This document shows, in pieces, positions 9,770-18,309 of a stretch of DNA of 57,709 nt. The notes below the pieces were generated by a model that saw nothing but the letters and a program-made list of their open reading frames with translations, was not told where the DNA came from and did not search any database. Location: the NCBI GenBank assembly GCA_900317585.1, contig ONHG01000017.1:1-57709 (forward strand), read 5' to 3'. Both the position numbers and the translations under genes were made by a program. The stretch's first letter is position 1. Each line of letters begins with the position of its first letter. The DNA is from an uncultured Lachnospiraceae bacterium. Its GTDB lineage: Bacteria; Bacillota; Clostridia; Lachnospirales; Lachnospiraceae.

Positions 9770-9910
9770 GTGGGGCAACAATTAGAAAGAAAATTAATGT
9801 GTCTTGGATTTGATGCAATTATAGAAGGTGAAGAGGGTGATGCCGGAAATGAATATGCAAGCGGACAGAGCGCATTGAGATCACAAGATGTGGAGATAAA
9901 ACAGGGGTAG
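9770..9910 (+). other. Short unrecognised open frame in the araC-yesM gap
   Basis: A GTG-started frame of 46 codons (LERKLMCLGFDAIIEGEEGD) with no convincing ribosome site. Its composition is protein-like and could be the tail of a lost gene, but I recognise no family. The rest of the 9686-10014 gap is AT-rich apart from the hairpin at 9966-9989. Confidence 0.25.
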
Positions 9911-9965
9911 ATTATTAATAATAAATATGTTATTCTATAATTAATGACAAGTTAAAAAAGACTTT

Positions 9966-9991
9966 AGGAGCGGACATATGTCGGCTCCTTT
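9966..9991 (+). terminator. Possible terminator-like hairpin ahead of the sensor kinase
   Basis: AGGAGC (9966-9971) pairs with GCTCCT (9984-9989), with an inner GACA/TGTC pairing after one G-G mismatch, followed by TTTAA. The U-run is weak. It could end transcripts coming from upstream or act as a leader hairpin. Confidence 0.4.
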
Positions 9992-10014
9992 AAGTGATTT
10001 CAGAGGAATTGTTT

Positions 10015-11781
10015 ATGAGAGGACCAATATGGGATGCCATTGAGAGAAAGCTTGATGATTATTCACTCAGAAAAAAATTCTACATATTTTATGTACTTTG
10101 TGTTATGCTGCCGCTCATAGTGACTGATGCAGTGGTGCTTTCCATCGTAGAAAATGCTGAAAAAGAAAGCAGCAGACATGAAATGTCGAGCATAGCAAGT
10201 GCTGTGGGATATAATCTGAGCAGCATGGTCAATAACGCAGGAGAGGCAGCTAAGAGTATCTACACCAGCAAGCGCATAGACGATTTTATATCAAAGGAAT
10301 ACACAAGCTCTGCTGAGTATGTATCAGAGTATCAGAGCTTCTTTCAGGATACACTTTTTGAAAACACACTTGGAATGAGCAATATAGTATTTTTCCTGTA
10401 TGCTGACAATCCTACAATAGTAAATGGCGGAAAAGTAAATGATATGTCTGCTGTAAGAAATACGGATTCTTACAGACTTCTGGAGCAGAAGGAAAGCGGA
10501 GGACTCTTTTTTGTATATGAAAAAGGTGTAGCCGGATTGTCAGATGAAAGATGTATGATTTATATGCAAAAGCTGGATTTTTACTCATCTGATATCGAAA
10601 AGGTACTCAAGATAGAGTTTAATTATGGCAGCATGATGCGTACTTTTAAGAATATGAATTATGATAATGAAGTGCTTATCTGCCATGGAGATGACATAGT
10701 GCTGTCAAATGGGGCCTACAGTGGAGTCAACAAACCATTTAAGACATTGGAGGAGATTGGGAAAATAAGCGACTCCGTATACAGGCAGAAGATCTCTTTG
10801 TATGGCTGTGATCTTGATATATATGTGTTTAAGACACGCAGTAATATATGGAGTATGCTTATGCACAATGCACCGATTATTGTTTTTCTGATGCTTATAA
10901 ATGTATTCTTTCCACTTTGTCTGTTCAGTATCTTTAACCATTCCTTTACGAGCAGGATATTACAGCTTTCAAAGGTATTTAAGTCAGTTGACAGCGAAAA
11001 GCTTGTATCTATGACTGTCAGGGAGAGCAAAGATGAGATCGGCAGCATGATAAAAAATTACAACAGGATGGTAAGCCGCACAAATGACTTGATCCAGACT
11101 GTATATAAGAATAAGATAAAAGAGCAGGAGATGATTGTAAGTCAGAAAAATGCAGAGCTTCTTGCACTGCACAGCCAGATAAATCCGCACTTTCTGTTTA
11201 ATGCGCTTGAGAGCATACGAATGCACAGTCTGCTGAAAAGGGAAAATGAGACGGCTGATATGGTCGAAAAACTTGCAATCATGCAAAGACAGTATGTGGA
11301 GTGGGGAAATGATGCTGTAACCGTTGCAAAGGAATGTGAATTTGTAAAAGCCTATCTGGCATTGCAGAAATACCGGTTTGGCCAGCGGCTGAACTATAAC
11401 ATAGATATAGAAGCAGACTGCATGGAATGTCAGGTGCCAAAACTTACGCTTGTAACCTTTGTTGAAAATGCCTGTGTGCATGGCATAGAAAGTAAAGCTG
11501 CTCCGGGCTGGATATTTGTGCGTATATTCAAAAAAGCCGGGTTCATGCATATAGAGGTTGAGGATACAGGCAGCGGAATTGATCCGGATGCTCTTGAAAA
11601 AATGAAAAGTAACATGAAAAATGCAGATATCGATATGTTAAAGACCGGTGGCAGAGTGGGCGTGATAAATGCCTGTCTGCGTATCAAAATAGTAACGGAA
11701 TCTAAAGCAGTATTTGATGTGGACAGTGAGGAAGGCTGCGGTACGACTGTTATGATAAAAATACCGGAAACATATTTATAG
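10015..11781 (+). CDS. YesM-type membrane sensor histidine kinase
   Basis: Sensor of a two-component system for glycan uptake. The start at ATG 10015 is preferred over an upstream GTG because AGAGGA lies 7 bases before it. The 588 residues contain a membrane segment (about 17-40), an extracellular sensor region (about 41-275), a second membrane segment (about 280-305), a HAMP-like region, a His_kinase domain with the phospho-acceptor H392 in QINPHFLFNAL, and an ATPase domain with N-box FVENACVHG and the DTGSGI glycine box. It is followed 11 bp later by its response regulator. By analogy with YesM/YesN systems it should respond to extracellular oligosaccharides, here probably xylan-derived. 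Confidence 0.95.
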   Translation: MRGPIWDAIERKLDDYSLRKKFYIFYVLCVMLPLIVTDAVVLSIVENAEKESSRHEMSSIASAVGYNLSSMVNNAGEAAKSIYTSKRIDDFISKEYTSSAEYVSEYQSFFQDTLFENTLGMSNIVFFLYADNPTIVNGGKVNDMSAVRNTDSYRLLEQKESGGLFFVYEKGVAGLSDERCMIYMQKLDFYSSDIEKVLKIEFNYGSMMRTFKNMNYDNEVLICHGDDIVLSNGAYSGVNKPFKTLEEIGKISDSVYRQKISLYGCDLDIYVFKTRSNIWSMLMHNAPIIVFLMLINVFFPLCLFSIFNHSFTSRILQLSKVFKSVDSEKLVSMTVRESKDEIGSMIKNYNRMVSRTNDLIQTVYKNKIKEQEMIVSQKNAELLALHSQINPHFLFNALESIRMHSLLKRENETADMVEKLAIMQRQYVEWGNDAVTVAKECEFVKAYLALQKYRFGQRLNYNIDIEADCMECQVPKLTLVTFVENACVHGIESKAAPGWIFVRIFKKAGFMHIEVEDTGSGIDPDALEKMKSNMKNADIDMLKTGGRVGVINACLRIKIVTESKAVFDVDSEEGCGTTVMIKIPETYL

Positions 11782-11792
11782 GGAGATTTAAA

Positions 11793-13388
11793 ATGCTTAA
11801 AGTATTATTGGTGGATGATGAGCCTTTTATAATACAGGGGCTTAAGGTACTCATTGATTGGGAAAATGAAGAATTTGAGATAGCAGGAACGGCCTCAAAT
11901 GGAAAGGAAGCCCTGCAGTTTCTGGAAAATGAGAATGTGGATCTGGTCATAGCCGATATAAGGATGCCGGAGATGACAGGACTTGAGCTGCTTGAGACTT
12001 TGAGAAAAGATAAAAAATCAGATGTGTATTTTGTGATATTAAGCGGTTATGCAGATTTTAGCTATGCGCAGCAGGCCATGCAGAATGACTGTACGGATTA
12101 CATACTAAAGCCGGTGGATAAGGAGATGCTGCTTAAGGTACTAAACAAGGTTCTTGTGCTCAAAAACGAGAAAAACCAGATCAACGAGGATAACAAAAAG
12201 ATGAAACAGGCATACCTTGCAAGACACCTGATATCTCTGATACAGGGCAAATATGATGAAGTAAACCTGAACTATGTAAAAGACAATATGAGGTGTGAGG
12301 GTGGAGCAAGGTATGTTGAGATACAGATGGAGCAGCTTCCGGCAGGTGATGAGATACTCGATAGTGATATGAGAAGCTTACAGCGCAAGATGTACGAAAG
12401 CTGTGTTGCTTTTCTGGGGGCTGATTCGGCACATTGTGTATTTGATGTATCGGTAAATGAAAAAGTGTATGACATAGGCTTTATATTCTCAGATTATATG
12501 GCAGAGGAAGCCGCAAAAACCGAGAGAAAATATCTGGAGGATCTGAGAAGGTATATATGTGATAATACACAAAAGAATATAGTTATGCTGGTAGGAAGAA
12601 AAGTATCAGATATATCAAAGATAGCCAGATCATACGGCAATGCATGTATGCTCAGGTCGTTTCAGGGCTTTCGCATAGTAAAGAATATATATTACTATGA
12701 GGATGAAGTAAAGATATCGGCAGATGGAATAGTGCTTTGTAAAGATAGTCTGGATAAGCTGCTTAGGACAGTGGAACAGAATAACCATGTTGAGATAAGA
12801 AATGCAGTTGCCAAATTTTATGATGAGATGTCCAGCAAGGGTATGAATGGGGAAAGCATGAACTTAAATATTAATTATCTGTTGTTTCAGTTCATACACC
12901 TGGCAAGTGAGCAGGATGATAATGTAAATCAGCAGGAGATTTTGCGACTCATAAGTGAGAGCAGCTTTAAGACCGGTATTGAGAGGGGAAGCCGTGCACA
13001 TATGACCAGATTTTGCTGTGAGTATGGTGATTATCTGTCGCAGCTTAGAAAAAATGTGTCAAGAGGTGTGATCGGCATGGTAGAAAAGGAAGTAAGAGAC
13101 AATTATGCCACGAACATCACTCTTAAGAGCCTGAGTGAGAAGTATTATGTAAACAGTGCATACTTAGGGCAGCTTTTCAGGAAAAAATACGGACAGTCCT
13201 TTAAGGATTATCTGAACAATTACAGGATGGAACGGGCGGCAGAGCTTCTGCTTAGGACTGATAAGAAGATAATACAGATAGCAGAGGAAGTCGGATATCA
13301 TGATATGGATTATTTTGTGAACAGGTTTATACAGGTAAAAGGCTGCACACCGGCGCGTTTCAGACGCCAGATGCAAAGTGGAGAATAA
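11793..13388 (+). CDS. YesN-type response regulator with AraC DNA-binding domain
   Basis: Partner of the preceding kinase. The receiver domain (about 1-120) has the acidic pocket VDDEP, phospho-acceptor D55 in VIADIRMP and the conserved Lys in ILKPVD. A middle region (about 130-420) has no clear motif. The C-terminal 100 residues form an AraC-type double helix-turn-helix (LKSLSEKYYVNSAYLGQLFRKK; IIQIAEEVGYHDMDYFVNRF) ending GCTPARFR. GGGAG precedes the ATG. The long terminator at 13405 separates it from the importer operon, which is its likely target. Confidence 0.95.
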   Translation: MLKVLLVDDEPFIIQGLKVLIDWENEEFEIAGTASNGKEALQFLENENVDLVIADIRMPEMTGLELLETLRKDKKSDVYFVILSGYADFSYAQQAMQNDCTDYILKPVDKEMLLKVLNKVLVLKNEKNQINEDNKKMKQAYLARHLISLIQGKYDEVNLNYVKDNMRCEGGARYVEIQMEQLPAGDEILDSDMRSLQRKMYESCVAFLGADSAHCVFDVSVNEKVYDIGFIFSDYMAEEAAKTERKYLEDLRRYICDNTQKNIVMLVGRKVSDISKIARSYGNACMLRSFQGFRIVKNIYYYEDEVKISADGIVLCKDSLDKLLRTVEQNNHVEIRNAVAKFYDEMSSKGMNGESMNLNINYLLFQFIHLASEQDDNVNQQEILRLISESSFKTGIERGSRAHMTRFCCEYGDYLSQLRKNVSRGVIGMVEKEVRDNYATNITLKSLSEKYYVNSAYLGQLFRKKYGQSFKDYLNNYRMERAAELLLRTDKKIIQIAEEVGYHDMDYFVNRFIQVKGCTPARFRRQMQSGE

Positions 13389-13404
13389 TATATATTACTG
13401 CAAA

Positions 13405-13454
13405 ACAGGGTAAATTATAGTTTTTTTCTAGAAACTATAGTTTACCCTGTTTTT
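13405..13454 (+). terminator. Unusually long-stem terminator after the response regulator
   Basis: ACAGGGTAAA (13405-13414) pairs with TTTACCCTGT (13441-13450), and the inner TATAGTTT pairs with AAACTATA, joined by a T-G wobble, giving a stem of about 19 bp before TTTT. An extra ACTATAGTT just downstream (from 13456) repeats part of the right arm. Confidence 0.88.
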
Positions 13455-13528
13455 GACTATAGTTACTCCGATTGTTTGAAAACTTAAAAAGTATAAAATT
13501 AAGTTATCAAAAGGGAGGACATTACAAT

Positions 13529-15199
13529 ATGAGAAGAAAAAAAATTGTAAGCATGCTGCTTGTGGCTACCATGGCAGCAACACTTTTTGCCGGATGTGGC
13601 AATGATAGTGGCAAAAAAGGTGGCACTGAAACTGGAGGCGTGAAAGAGTTTGATGCATTCTTTGCTGTACCGGGATCTGAAATCAATGATGATAATGAAA
13701 TCCAGAAGATCATCGAGGAAAAGACAGGTGTAAGGGTAAAGGAAACCTGGCTTACCGGACAGACAGCAGATGAGGCAGTCGGAACAATGATCGCAGGTGG
13801 CGAGTATCCTGATTTCATTGAAGGTGCAAGTGGACAGATGCAGTTATATGAAGCAGGCGCACTTGTTCCATTGGATGACTACATCGAGAAATATCCAAAC
13901 ATCAAAAATCTTTTCACAGAACTTGAGTGGGAAAAACTTCGTCAGGATGACGGACATATCTATTGGATACCACAGTTTAGCTGCATAAAGGGAGAAGAGA
14001 AAGCCTGCGCACACAATGACGAGGCATTCTGGATCCAGGCAAGAGTACTTAAATGGGCTAACTATCCGGAGATCAAGACACTGGATCAGTATTTTGACCT
14101 CATCGAGAAATATAATGAAGCAAATCCAACAATGGCTGATGGAACAAAAAATATTCCATATACAATCCTTTGTGATGACTGGAGATATTTCTGCCTTGAG
14201 AATGCACCACAGTTCCTTGACGGATATCCAAACGATGGATCATGTATGGTAGATCCTGATACAAAGAAAGTACTTGACTATAATACATCTGATACAGCAG
14301 TTAAATATTTCAAGAAGCTCAATGAAGAGTATAAGAAGGGAATTGTAGATCCTGAGTCATTCACACAGACATATGATCAATATATCTCTAAGCTTTCTAC
14401 AGGACGTGTACTTGGAATGATTGATCAGTGGTGGGATTTTGCATACACAGCAGGTGATGCAATTAAACAGGCAGGTCTTGATGAGCAGGGATGCGATTAC
14501 ATTCCGGTACCTGTAACAATTGACGGCCGTCCAAATCAGTGGCACAATGCAGGCGGCGCTTTCAACGAGTCAACAGGTCTTGCTGTTACAACATCCTGTG
14601 ATGATGTAGATGCGGCCATGAAGTTTGTAAATGATCTTCTTGATCAGGATATCCACAATCTCAGATTCTGGGGTGTCAAGGGTACTGACTATGAAGTAGA
14701 TGAGAATGGTGAGTTTTACAAAACAGCAGATGAGAGAAAGAAGGCTTCTGATACAGCATACAAGGCCTCTCATTTATGCTCATACTCATACTTCCCACAG
14801 TACAATGGAACAAGTGATGATGGAATCAATGCCAACAAACCTGATGGACAGGCAAGAGAGTTCTATGATGGTCTTAACAGTGATGTACAGGAGACTTTCG
14901 ATGCTTATGGTGTTAAGACATACGTTGAAATGCTTGGAACAAACGATGCACCTGGAGATTGGTATCCAATGTGGTCATTCTCTAACAAATTTACCACAAG
15001 CACTCCTGGTGGAGTAGCTTGGACAAAGATTGGCGAACTTAAGCATCAACAGCTTCCAAAGGTTGTTATGGCAGAAGACTTTGACAGTGCATGGAATACA
15101 TACATGGATAAATACAATGCATGTAATCCACAGGATTTCCTGGGTGAATTACAGACCGAGCTTGATAGAAGATTAGAGCAGGCTGCTAAGTTTAAATAA
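13529..15199 (+). CDS. ABC importer extracellular solute-binding lipoprotein (LplA-like)
   Basis: Captures oligosaccharide at the cell surface for the two permeases downstream. The ATG at 13529 follows AAGGGAGG by 10 bases and gives a good lipoprotein signal: MRRKK, a hydrophobic stretch, then LFAGC with the lipidated Cys at residue 23 and a Gly/Lys-rich tether. The mature part (about 530 residues) is the large family-1 type found with LplB/YtcP permeases. Substrate is inferred to be xylo-oligosaccharides from the adjacent xylan genes. A stable hairpin in the gap before the permease gene could allow more binding protein than permease to be made. Confidence 0.93.
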   Translation: MRRKKIVSMLLVATMAATLFAGCGNDSGKKGGTETGGVKEFDAFFAVPGSEINDDNEIQKIIEEKTGVRVKETWLTGQTADEAVGTMIAGGEYPDFIEGASGQMQLYEAGALVPLDDYIEKYPNIKNLFTELEWEKLRQDDGHIYWIPQFSCIKGEEKACAHNDEAFWIQARVLKWANYPEIKTLDQYFDLIEKYNEANPTMADGTKNIPYTILCDDWRYFCLENAPQFLDGYPNDGSCMVDPDTKKVLDYNTSDTAVKYFKKLNEEYKKGIVDPESFTQTYDQYISKLSTGRVLGMIDQWWDFAYTAGDAIKQAGLDEQGCDYIPVPVTIDGRPNQWHNAGGAFNESTGLAVTTSCDDVDAAMKFVNDLLDQDIHNLRFWGVKGTDYEVDENGEFYKTADERKKASDTAYKASHLCSYSYFPQYNGTSDDGINANKPDGQAREFYDGLNSDVQETFDAYGVKTYVEMLGTNDAPGDWYPMWSFSNKFTTSTPGGVAWTKIGELKHQQLPKVVMAEDFDSAWNTYMDKYNACNPQDFLGELQTELDRRLEQAAKFK

Positions 15200-15218
15200 A
15201 GCATAAATGAAATTTAAG

Positions 15219-15251
15219 GCAGGCAGATATAATAGCGTTTTATCTGCCTGC
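15219..15251 (+). promoter_or_regulatory. Intergenic hairpin between binding protein and permease genes
   Basis: GCAGGCAGATA (15219-15229) and TATCTGCCTGC (15241-15251) form a perfect 11-bp stem with an 11-base loop and no T-run after it. This fits an mRNA 3'-end stabiliser or attenuator that keeps permease expression below that of the binding protein. Confidence 0.7.
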
Positions 15252-15271
15252 TACCTTTAAGGAGTGGTGTC

Positions 15272-16228
15272 ATGTCATTAACGAGAGAAAACAAAAAAGA
15301 GAAGGTCAGAGAACCTAGAACAAAAATTACATGGAAAGAAGTCAAACGTCAGAAAGTGCTGCTGCTCTGGGCAGCAATAATGGTGGCATATGGAGTTGTA
15401 TTCTATTATCTACCGCTCGCTGGCTGGGCAATGGCATTTCAGGATTACAAACCAAGACTTGGTATATTCCATTCTGCATTTGTTGGATTGGACAAATTCA
15501 AGATGCTGTTCTCGGATATGACATTTATCCGTGTTATAAGAAATACACTTGCAATGGGTGTTATCAATCTGGTTGTAACTTTTGTCACAGCCATAGCATT
15601 TGCAATCTTACTGAATGAGATTGCATCAAAGGGTGGAAAGAAAGTAGTACAGACTATATCATATCTCCCACATTTCCTTTCATGGATCATTGTAACAGGT
15701 ATTTTACACGATATGCTTTCAGGAACAGGTATTGTAAATGAGTTCCTTGTAAATATGCATTTTATAGACCGACCGATAGACTTTTTCGCACATCCGGGAT
15801 ATTTCTGGCCGATAGTGGCATTTGCCAATGTATGGAAAGAAACAGGATGGAATGCAATCATATATCTTGCAGCCATTACATCAATAGATCCTTCACTTTA
15901 CGAAGCAGCATCTATTGATGGAGCGGGACGCTGGGCAAAGATCAAGTATGTAACACTGCCGGGAATCAAACCAACTATCATAATCCTTCTTCTTATGAAT
16001 GTAGGTAATGTTTTAAATGCAGGATTTGAGATACAGTATCTCTTAGGAAACGGCCTGGTACAGGATGTATCACAGACTATTGATATTTATGTACTTAAAT
16101 GGGGCATAAGCCAGGGAGATTATGCAATAGGTACCGCAGCAGGTATATTCAAGAGTGCGGTAAGTATAATTCTTATATTTATTGCAAATAAGATTGCCAA
16201 ACATAATGGTGAAGAGCAGTTGTTTTAA
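15272..16228 (+). CDS. ABC sugar importer permease, LplB type
   Basis: First membrane subunit of the importer, 318 residues, with about six membrane segments. The cytoplasmic loop EAASIDGAGRWAKIKYVTLPGI is the EAA motif that docks the ATPase. A charged N-terminus precedes the first membrane segment (WAAIMVAYGVVFYYLPLAGW). AAGGAG lies ahead of the ATG, and the next permease starts 14 bp after the stop. No ATPase gene is linked, as is common for this class, where a shared MsmX-type ATPase serves several importers. Confidence 0.94.
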   Translation: MSLTRENKKEKVREPRTKITWKEVKRQKVLLLWAAIMVAYGVVFYYLPLAGWAMAFQDYKPRLGIFHSAFVGLDKFKMLFSDMTFIRVIRNTLAMGVINLVVTFVTAIAFAILLNEIASKGGKKVVQTISYLPHFLSWIIVTGILHDMLSGTGIVNEFLVNMHFIDRPIDFFAHPGYFWPIVAFANVWKETGWNAIIYLAAITSIDPSLYEAASIDGAGRWAKIKYVTLPGIKPTIIILLLMNVGNVLNAGFEIQYLLGNGLVQDVSQTIDIYVLKWGISQGDYAIGTAAGIFKSAVSIILIFIANKIAKHNGEEQLF

Positions 16229-16242
16229 GGAGGTCTTGTACG

Positions 16243-17151
16243 ATGGCAGATATAACAGCAGGCTCTGTAAAGAGCAAAAAGAAAAAGAAGATAAGTATAT
16301 TTCCAATTGTAAATGGCATCATTATGGTACTGTTTGTGATTATAACGCTTTATCCGGTACTTAATACACTTGCGATATCGCTTAATGATGGTACAGATGC
16401 ATTAAGAGGTGGAATTTACCTCTTACCAAGAAAGGTTACCTGGAAGAATTATACAACGGTTTTGCAAAAAAATAATCTTATAACAGGAGCATATATTACT
16501 GTTGCCAGAACAATAATTGGAACAGTCTTAGCACTGGTGGCAAATGCAATCCTTGCTTTTATAATCAGCAGAAAAAGATTTTTGTTCAAAAGAGGTTTAT
16601 CCCTATTTTGGGTTATTACAATGTATGTCAATGGTGGATTAATCCCTACCTTCCTCCTGTACAAGGGACTTGGGCTTACCAATAGTTTTTGGGTTTATGT
16701 AGTCCCTGGAATGGTCAGTGCGTTTAACATGCTCGTTATCAGGACCTATATGAATGGAATTCCTGACAGCTTAGAGGAATCAGCGCAGCTTGACGGTGCA
16801 GGATATACCACCATTTTTCTGAAGATTTATTCCCCTCTCTGCAAACCTGTATATGCGACAGTAGCTTTATTCGTAGCAGTAGGACAGTGGAACTCATGGT
16901 TTGATGCAATGCTTTATAACCGTATGAGTGCAAAGCTTACCACATTACAGTATGAGCTTATGAAGCTTCTTTCAGCTGTAACAAATCAGGGAGGATCAGC
17001 AGAAACATTGAAAAATGCTGTAGGCGCAGTTACACCTACCTCAGTTCGTGCCGCAGCAACAATTATAACAATGCTTCCTATCATATGTATTTACCCGTTT
17101 TTACAGAAATACTTTGTTACAGGACTTACACTTGGAGGAGTTAAAGAATAA
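16243..17151 (+). CDS. ABC sugar importer permease, YtcP type
   Basis: Second membrane subunit, 302 residues, about six membrane segments. The EAA loop reads ESAQLDGAGYTTIFLKIYSPL, and the C-terminus ends YFVTGLTLGGVKE, typical of the YtcP/LplC group. AAGGAGG precedes the ATG at good spacing. It ends the importer operon, as shown by the terminator just after it. Confidence 0.94.
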   Translation: MADITAGSVKSKKKKKISIFPIVNGIIMVLFVIITLYPVLNTLAISLNDGTDALRGGIYLLPRKVTWKNYTTVLQKNNLITGAYITVARTIIGTVLALVANAILAFIISRKRFLFKRGLSLFWVITMYVNGGLIPTFLLYKGLGLTNSFWVYVVPGMVSAFNMLVIRTYMNGIPDSLEESAQLDGAGYTTIFLKIYSPLCKPVYATVALFVAVGQWNSWFDAMLYNRMSAKLTTLQYELMKLLSAVTNQGGSAETLKNAVGAVTPTSVRAAATIITMLPIICIYPFLQKYFVTGLTLGGVKE

Positions 17152-17164
17152 ATATTTTTTTACA

Positions 17165-17196
17165 AAACACCCGGCAGGATAACTGCCGGGTGTTTT
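17165..17196 (+). terminator. Terminator of the importer operon
   Basis: CACCCGGCAG / CTGCCGGGTG stem (17168-17177 and 17183-17192) with a GATAA loop, flanked by AAAA and TTTT. Confidence 0.93.
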
Positions 17197-17257
17197 GGTG
17201 TAAATGTTTATTGGTAATCATGCCTGTCCGCTGGAAACCTCACTTATTATATAAAAT

Positions 17258-18208
17258 ATGAAAAAATTGGAAAAAGACTCACTTTGTCAATTACAATGTT
17301 TCTTATTGTGTTTGGTGTCATCATAATGGTGCTTTCAATGCTTATGCTAAAGAGGTCATTAAATTTCATACAGACTTTCTGCATTGCAATGTTTTCATTC
17401 CTTATTGGCTGCTGGACACTTTGCAATAATTCTTATATTAGTAATCAGTTTTATAGATATGAAAGTGAAAAAACAAAAGCCTTCAGTCGTGATGGTTGGA
17501 TTTTTGATTGCAATTGTAATTGTTATTGAGGAGCTTGTCAGGTTCAATCTGGATAAATATATAACAGGTTTCGATAAGAATGAATATAGCTCTAATTCGT
17601 GTTTTGCGGTGCTTATTATTGTGATTTCAATGCTTGTGGATTATGGTAACAAAATATCAAAGACCCTGTTTGAGAATGCGCAGAGGGCATATATGGATGA
17701 GCTTACAGGACTTGGCAACAGGAGATTATATGAGAAAAAACTTAAAGAGCTTGAAGTAAATGCAAAGACTTCTGATAGCAGGTATGCTATTTTGAGTCTT
17801 GACCTCAATTTCTTAAAGCATACAAATGATACCTATGGCCATGAAAAGGGAGATGAGCTCATAAGGAGCTTTGCCGATGTGCTGACGAATGTGTTTGGAA
17901 TGTATGGCTCTGTGATGAGGACAGGCGGAGATGAGTTTGTTGTCATTCTGGAGGATATCGCAGAGGAACAGGTGAAAAAGCTTCTGGCGCAGATGCTTGA
18001 TGAGCTTGAAGAGAAAAATAAGACAGAATCTGAGATAAAATTAAGCACGGCATATGGTTATGCCATGAGTGATGAGACTGTTTTGAAACAGGATTTTTCT
18101 GAGGAGCTTAAGATAAAGGTAGTGGATATTAATCCGCGTACCATATATCGTATTGCCGATGACAGAATGTACGAAAACAAGCGTAAATCAAAGCTTGGAA
18201 GGCAGTGA
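17258..18208 (+). pseudogene. Frame-disrupted membrane GGDEF diguanylate cyclase
   Basis: Coding is split over two frames. From about 17284 one frame encodes two membrane helices (MFLIVFGVIIMVLSMLML; a second ends FLIGCWTLCNN) and stops at 17529. From about 17420 the next frame continues with helices (ILILVISFID; FLIAIVIVIEEL) and a complete GGDEF domain with RTGGDEF, ending at 18208. A Met at 17258 (MKKLEK) would join the first frame if one A were added to the run at 17271-17275. So at least one and perhaps two shifts, or a small deletion, break the N-terminal membrane sensor. No good ribosome site precedes the internal ATG at 17384. It may be a pseudogene, a sequencing error, or a truncated active cyclase. 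Confidence 0.75.
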
Positions 18209-18272
18209 ATAACATAAAATAAAAATAGGACGTTGGGACTAAAAAATAGTGGATTATTATGAAAAAATGTTG

Positions 18273-18278
18273 TATAAT
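18273..18278 (+). promoter_or_regulatory. Possible -10 element of the chemoreceptor gene
   Basis: A perfect TATAAT lies 31 bases before the ATG, with no strong -35 hexamer at the expected distance. Confidence 0.4.
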
Positions 18279-18309
18279 ACAACTAATAAAACGAAAGAAG
18301 GGGGTCTAT

